DNA of 64,000 nt from Seiridium cupressi (taxonomy: Eukaryota; Ascomycota; Sordariomycetes; Amphisphaeriales; Sporocadaceae): NCBI GenBank assembly GCA_036674765.1, contig JARVKI010000085.1:1-64000 (forward strand), given 5' to 3'. The notes beneath the pieces are model-generated. The model worked only from the letters and a program-made list of their open reading frames with translations. It was not told the DNA's origin and made no database searches. Positions 35,559 to 45,209 of the stretch are shown piece by piece; position 1 is the stretch's first letter, and the number at the start of each line of letters is the position of its first letter. Both the position numbers and the translations under genes were made by a program.

Positions 35559-36887
35559 ATGGCAGTAGATAATCCGGAAGTGGCCATCATCGGCGGCGGG
35601 CTCTGCGGCCTTGCACTGGCGATAGCGTTGGAGAAACGGAATATCTCATACACAATCTACGAACTACAATCCTCCTTCTCTGAGATTGGCGCTGGTCTCA
35701 ACGTTGCGCCCAATGCAATCGCGGCGTTCAATCTGATCGAACCCGGGTTAGGCGACGTGGTTATGGCTCTTAGCACTAGGAACTCGCCAGACCCGGATAT
35801 TTGGATGGTGAACCGACTCGGCGCTCCCACTGATCGTTTCCCTGATGCGCATCCGGCAGCCCACATCATGGCGCCAGGCGTCGGACACACGGCCGTGGGA
35901 CGCTACGAGTTACTCAACCTCCTCGCATCCAAGATCGATCAATCCAGAGCCAGGTTTGTGAAGAAACTCATCAGCGTGGTCCAGCACGAATCGGGCGCTG
36001 AACTGAGTTTTGAGGACGGAACTACAGACACGGCAGGCATTGTGATCGCTTGCGATGGCATCCACTCCGCGGTCCGCAAGTCTGTACTTGGCCAACAGCA
36101 CCCCTCGGCAGAGCCCAAGTTTACCGGAATTGCCGGCTACCGCGCCGTCTTCACTATGGACAAATTGGTCGAAGCGTTAGGCCCAGAGATCCCGCGGACT
36201 AGCTGTATCTGGAGTGGGCCAGGTGGATATGTGACCATGTACACGATTGAAGGAGGGAATAAGGTGAACGTAGGGCTGTGGCGCAATAAGGAGGAATTCC
36301 GCGAACGGCTTGCCAAAGAGCGATGGGTTTTGAAGAACCAGAAACAGGCCTTGCTGGATGACTTCAAAGAATGGGGCCCGGCGATGCAGAAGATTATGGG
36401 CATGATGGGCGAAGAGACTCAGCTCTGGACTTCACATCAACACGACACTCAGCTTGATGACTACTTCAAGGGCAGGATTTGCCTTATCGGCGACGCAGCC
36501 CATTCAATGGGTCCCCATTGGGGTCAAGGGGCCTCTCAGGTCATGGAGGATGCATACGTGATGGCCGAAGTCCTTGCGCAGATCAAAGCAGGAACGAATG
36601 ATGGCATCGGCTTGAATAGAAAAATAGAAGCGGCTTTCATGGCTTGGCAAGAAGTCAGGAAGCCTCAGTTTGAATGGTTGGTGCGGGCAAGCCATGAGGC
36701 TTTCGACTGGTGGGCTGGCTTTTGGAGGTCGGACCTCACGGAAGTCGACATCGAAGAGAGGCAGAAAGATGCGGCCATAAGACTCGGTAGGATTTGGAAC
36801 GCAAATATCGGGAGACAAGGCGAGGTGGCTAAGTTTGCTATGTGTAGGCTGCTCAAGAGAGAAATCTCAGAGCCTGATCTACAGTAG
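35559..36887 (+). CDS. FAD-dependent aromatic-type monooxygenase (salicylate-hydroxylase-like)
   Basis: An intronless frame of 442 codons. The FAD-binding Rossmann motif is IIGGGLCGLALAIALE (residues 10-25). The DG motif is ACDGIHSAVR (about residue 163), and the GD motif LIGDAAHSMGPHWGQGA (about residue 308) binds the FAD ribityl chain. This three-motif set defines class A flavoprotein monooxygenases, which hydroxylate aromatic or related small molecules using NAD(P)H and O2. The closest general match is the salicylate/6-hydroxynicotinate hydroxylase group, but the substrate is not readable. No signal peptide, so it is cytosolic. It leads a set of metabolic genes with a Zn2Cys6 regulator, an SDR and a sugar-porter-type transporter, which suggests a shared pathway. 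All residues needed for FAD binding appear intact. Confidence 0.88.
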   Translation: MAVDNPEVAIIGGGLCGLALAIALEKRNISYTIYELQSSFSEIGAGLNVAPNAIAAFNLIEPGLGDVVMALSTRNSPDPDIWMVNRLGAPTDRFPDAHPAAHIMAPGVGHTAVGRYELLNLLASKIDQSRARFVKKLISVVQHESGAELSFEDGTTDTAGIVIACDGIHSAVRKSVLGQQHPSAEPKFTGIAGYRAVFTMDKLVEALGPEIPRTSCIWSGPGGYVTMYTIEGGNKVNVGLWRNKEEFRERLAKERWVLKNQKQALLDDFKEWGPAMQKIMGMMGEETQLWTSHQHDTQLDDYFKGRICLIGDAAHSMGPHWGQGASQVMEDAYVMAEVLAQIKAGTNDGIGLNRKIEAAFMAWQEVRKPQFEWLVRASHEAFDWWAGFWRSDLTEVDIEERQKDAAIRLGRIWNANIGRQGEVAKFAMCRLLKREISEPDLQ

Positions 36888-37338
36888 CAGGCTGGCCTCG
36901 TAGGATGAAATTACGTAGAGGCGTTGCTGGTGCCATAGCCATTAACAACATAGTTCATAAGTGATTCTATAGTGATTCTATTACATTTCCAGACCCCACA
37001 TTGTGTGTGTTTTGTTGATACTGGATAATCCTTATTCTCTTATGCTAGTGCCGCAATTGTAACTTTTACACTGCCACAACTAGCACTGACGAATGACTGA
37101 TGTGCGAGTATGGTACTTGATCATTCTCCTAATTTACCAGGCTGTTCTCGTGCTTTGAGAGTCGTGCTGGAGTCATCGAGTGGCAGTGGTGGGTTGAATA
37201 TCGTCTACTCTGGTACAGGAGTGTCTAAGAAGACAAGAAATAGAATAGGGTTTCTAATTTTCACGATTTATATAGCCGTAGGTCGACCCATAGTGACATG
37301 AGTGTCCGGGTAAAAGATCTGGCATGGCTCGTGTGCTT
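36888..37338. other. 3-prime intergenic region between convergent genes
   Basis: 450 bp between the monooxygenase stop and the regulator stop. No gene is seen, and terminator/polyadenylation signals are not distinctive. Confidence 0.5.
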
Positions 37339-39427
37339 CTAGTCTTCGCCCCACCATTCGCGCAAATCATCAGCTCTCCAGCGAGTAGCCCAGCCAGTTT
37401 CGCTCTCGATTCTCTCAAGTAAGTTAAGTATGAATTTATGCTCATCCCGACTGCTGAAAACTCTGCCTGCTATCCACAGAGGCTGAAGGGCATTTGTCCA
37501 ACAGCCGTGATGACTATTGGATGCGGATATCGCGACGATTCGCCTCGCATGCCAGAGGATTGACCTAGGTTTTGGAGACGGCACACAGTTGAGAGGCCGG
37601 TGTAGTAGCATCAGCAGTGAAGCCGTATGGTAAAGCTGAGTCCCAGATATTGCAGAGGGATTCAGGTAGAGTATTGTCTGGAAAGGTAGAGAATCTGTAG
37701 TGAAAGCTGGGAACATCTCGGCAGGGCGGTCTGTGTGCCAGTCCTCAAGAAGTTGCCAGAGTTCGAGCCACCTCATGTTGAAATCGTGATCCGATGATTC
37801 TGTCAACCCGGAGAGACTGAAGGGAGCCAAAGCCGTCTGACGCGATGAAAGCAGGCCTACAACATGCGCCAGTAGGTATACCGCTTGTTTTGCATGGGAT
37901 TCGTGAGCATGTGGGCTCAATCTGAATAGCTGGATCGTGGTTTGCAGGTCTGGTGTTGGCGCCCAGGCTGATACGGGAATGAGTGTTTTCATCGACACGA
38001 TCAAACCACCGCACACATCCATCCGAGCAAAGCACCAGAAAAGTGCCTCCTCAACGCTTCCAGAGAACCCGTTGATAGAGACAGCTTGCAAAAGTGCGGC
38101 ACAGCCATCCAAATGCTGTTGCCAAGCTCTCGGTGAGCAGTCTAGCATCTCTAGAACGCATAGCACCACGCATGAAGCGATCACAGCAGTGTTACGGGTA
38201 CTGAGACATGGTATGAGAAGTCGAATGGCGCGCTGATACAATCGGAGGCCCAAAGACGATGATTCAGCGGGATTCTTTTGCCTTTCAAGCTGACGCGCCG
38301 AAAGAGCCATCATTGCATACTTGAGGTGCTCATGTGATTTGGATAACGTCGGTAGAGTATTGCGAAAGTGCTGGTCTCTGTCAAACTTGTCCAGCTGGAG
38401 TCACGTCAGCGAAATTGCTTCCCCTGCTGGTCCGGTGTACTTGCCCAGGGTGAAATCTCTTCTATCCAGACTTTCCACAGCCTGAACTTCTGCTCCTCAT
38501 CGAGTAGATCTGACTCTCTGCTATCCCCTGCGCGCGGCTCCGACGGATAGTGAGAATGAATTAATACATCGCCTAAGTTACCAGGGTCGTGGCTGGGGGA
38601 AGAAGGACGGGTCGGTGCGCGTGATTGGCTCTCTTGGAAGATATAATGTCTCAAGGTAGACTGCAGCTGATGATAAGTGGTATCCGAGAAAGGGCTGGTA
38701 TAGACGAGTGGGTCTATTCCTTCAACTGAGTATGGGTCTGAGATGGACTGCGACGAATTCGGAATAGGCTCGCAATTGGCTATTTGGTGGTTCGCTTCAT
38801 CCAGATCATGATCGCCAGAACTTGGAAGATTGCCTGCTGTATACGAGTAAAGTGAGGTCGCTAAGGAGCTAGCTCGACCAGGAGTTCCTTGCCAGTCAGC
38901 CTCACTTTGATGTCCAGACGGCGAGACAAGGGTCTCTGATGGACGGCTCCCTGTGTTCTGAACTGCGATCTCGCTATAGGGCGCCAGGGCACGAATACCC
39001 CCATCGCTGCCCCTTTCGGTGTCAGTTTCCAGATCCTGATTCTCCTTTATCACGGAATCAGTGACATCAACGATTTCAAAGTCTCTCGACAAGTTCAGCA
39101 GGCTGTTTCTGCCATACTGCTGGCCACTGGCAATGGTGGGCGGTTTGAATGAGACTCGAGGACCCCAGTTGCATGCATGTCCCGCTTTGGTACACTACAG
39201 CGCCCAAAATCAGTTGATCCGACTACAGTTATTCTTACGAGTGAAGATCTCGTGTAAGTTATTCTTACTCGTAAGCAGAAAGGCTTTGTCTCGTCGCACT
39301 TTCTGCGTTTGCTACGGCAATCTAGACATCCTATTGCGAGACATGAGTTTTAGGGTACAGTGAAATTGCGCATTGCAGGGTGCTGACCGCTTCTAGTTCG
39401 TTTACGCCGACTGTCGCCATCGGCCAT
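37339..39427 (-). CDS. Zn2Cys6 fungal transcription factor
   Basis: Four exons (39427-39388, 39330-39269, 39194-38445, 38394-37339) give 1,908 nt, or 635 codons. The DNA-binding domain is assembled across three exons: basic KRTRSG, then GCLDCRSKRRKCDETKPFC, then LRCTKAGHAC. This is the canonical CX2CX6CX6CX2CX6C spacing. The C-terminal half (ALSARQLERQ, LLMLLHRPLN) is the fungal-specific Fungal_trans_2-type regulatory domain. The last intron (38444-38395) has a GC donor. Intron 2 carries a duplicated donor: the sequence GTAAGAATAAC occurs at 39268 and again 30 nt downstream at 39238. Using the second would insert ten residues into the zinc cluster without a stop. It sits between the FAD monooxygenase and the SDR, so it is the likely local regulator of this set. 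Confidence 0.88.
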
Positions 39428-39879
39428 AGCATCAACTCGCTGGGATTCTAGCGCGCATTGGAAAATTCGGCCATACGTTGAACCGATAACCCTGGACACA
39501 CGGGAAACTGATTATGAAGAAGAAGAAATGCCAACGAGCTCTCCGCTCACTCAAGTCGCTACATGTAGGTCACGTCACAGGTTTGCGCTAATTTGGGCTC
39601 ACAGGGAGACAGGTGTGCTGGGGAACAGCCGCTAGGACGTTGGTGCCGTCTGGCGCGCGGGGCACTCTTGGCGGGGCTTAGCATAGCTCACCGCAATCAA
39701 CATGACTCATGTAAGAGCATCAATGTGCGGTGTCAGACATCCCGGTACTCCAGTCTAAGGTATAGTTACTCTAGTTTTCTAGTTGTCTAAGAAGTAAGTA
39801 AGGTCCAGTGCCTTTCCGTCAGTCAAGCATTGCTTTGCATATCCGACTGGGGGTGCTGGACGCCGTATCGGCTCCCGGC
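39428..39879. promoter_or_regulatory. Promoter region of the Zn2Cys6 regulator
   Basis: 450 bp between the regulator start and the SDR stop, both on the minus strand. No gene is seen. It should contain the regulator's promoter and the SDR 3-prime end. Confidence 0.5.
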
Positions 39880-40858
39880 TTAGGCTGATGCACAATGCCC
39901 ACCGTCGACTCGCAAATCGGCTCCAGTCATAAAACTACTCCCATTTGCCAACAAGAAGATTGCTGGGGCTTTAAAATCTTCCGGTACACCCAAACGTCCA
40001 AGAAGGGCTCCGGCCAACCAAGTTTTCTCTACTTCTGGCTCTGCTGCTAGCAACTCGTCCGTCATTGCTGTCCTGATATACTGCGCAATGTTAGCAACAG
40101 GCAATGGCATTTAGTGTCATTGGTGGAGACTTACGCCAGGCGAGAGAGTATTAATCCTGATGCCGTATTGTCCCCATTCTTGAGCAAGCGATCGACACAT
40201 TTGTTGCACCTGATTGACGTCAGAATTCCACCCGAGACAGTTTTCGTCGTTTGCGTATACTTACAGCAGCTTTGGACGTGTTATATGCTGAGCACGTGAG
40301 GCCGCGGTTTGCGATCTGGCCACTCATGCTCCCAATGAGTACAATGCTGCCCTTTATTCTCTTCTCCACCATAATATTGGCCGCATGCTTTGCCGTCAGG
40401 AAAACACCGGTGACGTTCACGCGGAGAATGCGCTCAAAGTCGGCCGCTGGATAATCGAGAGCTGGGCACTTTTGCTGGATACCTGCGCACGCTACGACTC
40501 CTGACAATGGAGCGTTGCGCTCTGCGCCGGATTCTGCAATCGACTCCAGGACCGACTTGAGCTCAGTCTCACTCGTGACATCACATTTGTAGTATGACGC
40601 TGTCAAGTTCCGAGACTTGGCTACTTCTTGAAGTTGGGCCCATTCATCGTGTATGGGATCAGGGGCGATATCAAGACAAGCGACGTGGCCATCAGCTTCA
40701 ACCACTGCGAACGCAAGTGTTAAGCCTAGACCACGACCCGCGCCAGTAATTACAACTGTGCTTCCAGATAATGAGAATATTGCTGATCCGGAAGATGAAG
40801 ATTGAGATGGTGAAGGCGTAAAGGTTTCCTTCTGGTTTTCGGAACTGTTCAGGGTCAT
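39880..40858 (-). CDS. Short-chain dehydrogenase/reductase (classical SDR)
   Basis: Three exons (40858-40265, 40209-40135, 40080-39880) give 289 codons. The cofactor motif TGAGRGLG is at residues 38-45, followed by VACAGIQQ (NAG-type motif, here CAG) and the catalytic set with S in LIGSMSG and Y-x3-K in YNTSK. The acidic residue in CLDIAP suggests NAD(H) preference. The C-terminal PEDFKAPAIFLLANGSSFMTGADLRVDGG is typical of the classical family. This type oxidises or reduces alcohol/ketone groups on polyols, sugars or ring intermediates. It diverges from the sugar-type MFS gene, with 610 bp between starts, so the two could be co-regulated. The usual N of the NAG motif is replaced by C, which is tolerated in some members. 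Confidence 0.88.
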
Positions 40859-41468
40859 TTTGGCATTGGATAGAGAAGTATGAAGTGTTAAGAATGTAGT
40901 TTAGGCCTTCCTAGTGTAGGGAGACTAGTGTGTAAGTCAAGGATTTCTGTAGATCTTGGAACGAGACCTCCATTTCTATCCACCTTGAGAACCTAACGAT
41001 ATTGGAGTATATTTGGGCGCCCCTCAGAAACCATCGTGCCTCGAGACGGGGCAGTTTTCGAACGTGAAAATCTAAGCGCTAGCGTCACCTTTATGGAACC
41101 AGAGTCGCAGCTGGGTTCTCCCGCTAGCGCTAAGAGTTTCCCACTCTGGTTGCAAAACGATGAACATGACTATCCAACCAGGCACGGATCCCTGACTGGG
41201 CGTCTCCGCCTCTCCACAACACGGATGCCGAACATGTGGGGGATAACGATTTCCCCAGATCACCCTCAGACCACCGAAAGAATGTGACCATATTGGGTAA
41301 TGGCGGACGTGAAGGAAACCGGGAAACACAAGACATGGGACATGACAAGACGTACTTAAGGCGTGCATGCCTCCACTATGCAGGTCTGTCTCCAGACGCT
41401 TGATAAGGTACTCTCCATCCAGTCCTCTTCTTCTACCGTCACATCCAACATCTCCACCAACCTGCAAT
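40859..41468. promoter_or_regulatory. Divergent promoter of SDR and MFS transporter
   Basis: 610 bp between the two start codons, with no supported gene. It contains a pair of identical palindromes described separately. CT-rich sequence precedes the transporter start, as in fungal core promoters. Confidence 0.6.
41075..41131. promoter_or_regulatory. Paired CGCTAGCG palindromes in the SDR/MFS promoter
   Basis: The 8-bp palindrome CGCTAGCG occurs at 41077-41084 and 41122-41129, 45 bp apart. With AGCGCTAGCG on the left and CGCTAGCGCT on the right it forms a larger inverted repeat. The position is about 340-390 bp before the transporter start. This could be a regulator-binding site or a hairpin. 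Assignment to the neighbouring Zn2Cys6 protein is a guess. Confidence 0.45.
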
Positions 41469-43269
41469 ATGCCTCTTGTTGGCAAGCCCCTTGATTGGGC
41501 CATTTCGGCCACTGCAGGAGCTGGTTTCCTATTGTATGTTGAGTGTCACCCCTGAATCGCTCACGTTCTTACCCTTCCTAGATTCGGATATGACCAAGGA
41601 GTGATGAGTGGGCTGCTCACTGGTACAGCCTTTACCGCGGCCTTTCCGGCTATCGATACGACCAATGGCGGCAGTTCATCACTGCAAGGGACAGTGTAAG
41701 CTATAGTTGTCTATGGCTCATTCGTTGGAGCATACTGACAGGTAGAACAGAGTTGCTATCTATGAAATCGTGAGTTTTCCCGGACCGGATCGGCAGCATA
41801 TAATACTCAACCAGGCGTAGGGATGTTTCTTTGGAGCCCTGATGGTGTTTTTCTGGGGAGAAATTATTGGACGCAGATGGTGCATCATTATAGGATGCTC
41901 TATTCTAGCAGTCGGAGGCGCTCTTCAGGCCTCGGCGAGCACTATTGCGCATATGATCGGTGAGTTTGGACACCTGAACCACAAGACGAGTATTGGCTGA
42001 TCGTACAGTTAGTCGGCCGCATTGTGGCCGGATTGGGCAATGGTATCAACACCAGCACAATTCCAGTATGGCATTCGGAACTCATGAGAGCGTCGAGCCG
42101 TGGAAAGGGACTCTCGATCGAGCTGGCAGTCAACATTTTTGGAGTCATGACAGCATACTGGATCGATTATGGCATGAGCTTTGTCAACAATGATTCTCAA
42201 TTCCGGTTCCCGCTTGCGCTACAGTGTGCTTTTGCTCTTGCTACCCTGGCAGGAATCACTTTTCTTCCTGAATCCCCTCGCTGGCTGGTAGCACACGACC
42301 GTCATGAAGAGGCTCGCCATGTTCTGTGGCGAGTTCAGCCTGATGCCGCCCAGATCTCGGAGAGTCACGAAAGCGTCACTGCTCACCTCGCAGAGATTCA
42401 GCACGCAATCACCGAGGAGAGAGCTGCCGCAGAGGGTACCACTTTCAAGGCGCTGTTCAAGAACGGAGAGCAAAAGTTCTTCTATCGCACAATGTTGGGA
42501 ATTGGGGGCCAATTTATGCAGCAACTGTCCGGAATTAATTTGATTACCTACTACGCGCCCGTGATTTTCCAGCAATCAGTCGGCATGCCTCACAACACCG
42601 CACTCCTTTTGGCGGGCTTCAATGGTGTAGCCTATTTTATCTCATCTCTCATCCCAATATGGATCATCGATCGTCTTGGCCGACGCAAGCTCATGATATT
42701 CGCCGCTGCCGGACAAGGAACATGTATGGCAATTCTGGCGGGGACAGTTCATGATGGCTCCAAGGCTGCTGGTCTCGTCGCCACTGTCATGTTATTCTTG
42801 TTCAACTTCTTCTTCGCAGTCGGTTTATTAGCCATTCCGTGGCTTCTACCTGCCGAGTACGCGCCACTCGCCATTCGTACAAAAGCTGCTGCCTTGGCAA
42901 CAGCTTCAAACTGTGCGTTTCCTCTCAACAGAAGGCCTATCAAGCTGCTAACAAGTACCTATTTCAGGGATTTTCACTTTTCTTGTAGTTGAAATTACAC
43001 CAGTGAGCATTGGGAACATTGGATACCGGACATACATCTACTTCTGCATATTCAACTTCTGCTTCCTCCCACTGATCTGGTTGTTCTACCCGGAGACACG
43101 AAACCTGAGCCTAGAACAAATAGACAAGCTCTTCATTGGCGAGAAGGTCTCAATGCACTGGCACCCGAGCATGGGAGAGATTGCAGGGGATTATCAGTCT
43201 GGTATTGAAAAAGATGGGATGAAAGACATTGCTCATACTGAGACTGTTGAAAAGACGGCTGTGGTGTAA
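41469..43269 (+). CDS. MFS sugar-porter family transporter
   Basis: Six exons (41469-41533, 41582-41695, 41751-41769, 41821-41959, 42013-42912, 42968-43269) add to 512 codons. Exon 3 codes for only about six residues. Sugar-porter hallmarks are present: FGYDQGVMSG in helix 1, the GRR of the loop 2-3 motif, VGRIVAGLGNGINTSTIPVW, PESPRW after helix 6, QQLSGINLITYYAPVIF, IIDRLGRR in loop 8-9 and YPETRNLSLEQID at the end of helix 12. It should be a plasma-membrane proton symporter or facilitator. Family members carry hexoses, pentoses, quinate or galacturonate. Which one applies here is unknown, but the adjacent SDR and monooxygenase favour a catabolic substrate. It diverges from the SDR. No lesion is seen. 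Confidence 0.9.
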
Positions 43270-43521
43270 GTTGTGTGCCGGGCCGGCCTCAGCGACATAG
43301 AAAGCGAGTAGCGTAGCTAAAAATTTAAAGTCTATCTACACTCACTGCCTACTGCGAATCCCATTGGTAGCTCTCGCGACAGCTATTATAGAACTCCAAC
43401 AATAACGTTGCTGCTACTAAGAAGTGGGACTACATTGAATTGTCACCGTCTCCTTGCATAACGACTGCGGATGTTAAATGTTCTTGACACCACAAGAGCT
43501 GGACATTATATCATAACCCTC

Positions 43522-44208
43522 TCAAGAGGCGGCAAAGTCAGACTCGCGGAAGATTTGGGACCTCCCCTGGTCACGGGTTCCAATTGGCGGCTCGCCACAG
43601 GTGGAGCTGTCCGAGCCGTCGACGTTGCACGTTCCAACGACATTGCCATCCAGATCGGCCATGTGATTATCTCGGGCTGCATACCAAGCTATGGTAGAGA
43701 CAACAGTGAACACCCATTCAAATTATCGTGGCCGGAGTTCCCAACTTACTATAGTGGCCCATGTCGGTATTCCACTCGGTCTCCGTCGGCGCAGACTCGC
43801 CCTCTGCAGAATCACCAAAGCCACATTCATCACAGCGAACGCCAGATCTGTCTCCGCTGACACCATCGGTCTGATTTTGAAACATGGCGTTCTTCATGTT
43901 GCGATGGAACGAAGGTTATAAGGTGAATTGAGTGATCGATTGAGTATCAGGAAGGTGCCAAAGGCAGGAGGAGGTAGCTAGTCTATATGTAGTGGCTGAG
44001 AAGCCCGATGATTCAGGTGGCTGGAGCCCCTTTTCTGATACGTCACATCCTCACAACTCTAGGGGCTACTGAAGAATTTGAGGTCGTCCTGTCTTACTCC
44101 CGTACCGCTGTCATCGGGGATATTTTGTACATCGGCGTAGATGTCGAAGTTGGCATGAGCGAAGCCCACAAGGGCCACGGTTCTGAAGACGGGAAATGTG
44201 AGTTGCAT
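43522..44208 (-). pseudogene. Small secreted-protein gene split by a solo LTR
   Basis: The start at 44208 gives a signal-like peptide (MQLTFPVFRTVALVGFAHA) and a mature start NFDIYADVQNIPDDSGTG. An in-frame TAG follows FFSSP, then SCEDVT, where a solo LTR (43897-44040) interrupts the frame. Beyond the LTR the protein continues with RSGVRCDECGFGDS and WNTDMGHY, a normal 61-nt intron, then NHMADLDGNVVGTCNVDGSD and a stop at 43522. Taking out the LTR and one 5-bp duplication restores the frame across the insertion, so the pieces belong together. I cannot name the family. It resembles uncharacterised small cysteine-containing secreted proteins of ascomycetes. Confidence 0.6.
43897..44040. mobile_element. 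Solo LTR, family A copy 2
   Basis: This 144-bp element is homologous throughout to 2193-2335. It begins TGTTG and ends TGATA (TGACA in copy 1). The flanking 5-mers are CTTCA (43892-43896) and CGTCA (44041-44045), one mismatch apart. Its insertion interrupts a secreted-protein gene. No internal retrotransposon sequence is present. Confidence 0.8.
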
Positions 44209-44379
44209 GATTGAGTCAAAATTCTAGTGCTGGGGTGGAGTGAGGAATATTGAAGCCGATGTGGTGTTTTGAAGTTCCTGCAATCTGCGGGGGAAAGCAC
44301 ACCTCTTATACCCCAGCAGATCCCCTGTCCGTCCCCCACGCTTCGTTGATGGCCAGAAGATACGATCCCCCATGGACTA

Positions 44380-45209
44380 TAACTGTGTCCTATACATAGT
44401 TCTATACTGTGCCGTCCCCGCTGTTGGTCTTGGTGTAACAGCCGTCGGCACGGCTTGGGCATAGACGCCGATAGTGGATGTTGGAGATATCCGTACCAGA
44501 GAGAAGTAAACCGGTTGCAGTAAATTGATCCTATCAAAAAACTTTTCGCCGGGCTCTCTACTGTAGCACATTCATCGCCGCTCGTCACACAAAATGGATG
44601 AGTGAAAGCAGTCTCGACATGATGCATACAATGTACTTTGTGGGGTGGACTTTACCCCAATTTCATGAATCCCTAAGTTTTACCCCCAAACGTCAGAAGC
44701 GTCCGTCTCTCCAAACTGCCCGAGCGATAATGTTGTAGATATTCCCATTGGGGACGCTACCAAACACGGAATAGTACGAGGCAGAGAGTCCATGGCCGCA
44801 AAGTCATGAATTGAAAAGTCGCTGATATCCTGCAAGCGAAAGAATGGCGCCCCGAAGTCACCGTTCTTCATCAACTTGTACCCATACCCTTGCACTCCTC
44901 CCTTAGAAGTGCCACTAAAAAACTCAAAGTCATTGAAGTTCGGAAAAGGATCATGTTCCCGCAGCTGCATCATCCGAACGCGCGATAACGCCGCCCAGCT
45001 TAACAGTAACAGACTGCCCGCTAGTAAGCTTTACGCAGGTTTATAAAGCGTAAGTTCCTGGAGATATAGACAAGACTTTCACCGCGACAGTCGGCCCAAG
45101 CATCAGCAAGTGCCGTACCAATATCCGATTTGTAGTCGTCTGGGTAGTGGCAAGGACCTCTACTCTTTAGTAGAGTTGTCCACGTACGCCATGATCGACG
45201 ACCTCCCAA
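44380..45209 (-). pseudogene. GH28 rhamnogalacturonase-like remnant
   Basis: Blocks in different minus-strand frames appear in the order expected for fungal rhamnogalacturonan hydrolases: SDIGTALADAWADC, then VYISPGTYAL, then VKLTSGQSVTVKLGGVI, then NDFEFFSGTSKGGVQGYGYK with FRLQDISDFSIHD, then [20 protein letters not shown]. The segment around the first catalytic aspartates (normally between IHD and the DEC block) is scrambled. At least three frameshifts separate the blocks. Intact enzymes are secreted and cleave the pectin rhamnogalacturonan backbone. This copy cannot work. Its right-hand N-terminus and signal peptide are not recognisable. Confidence 0.6.
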
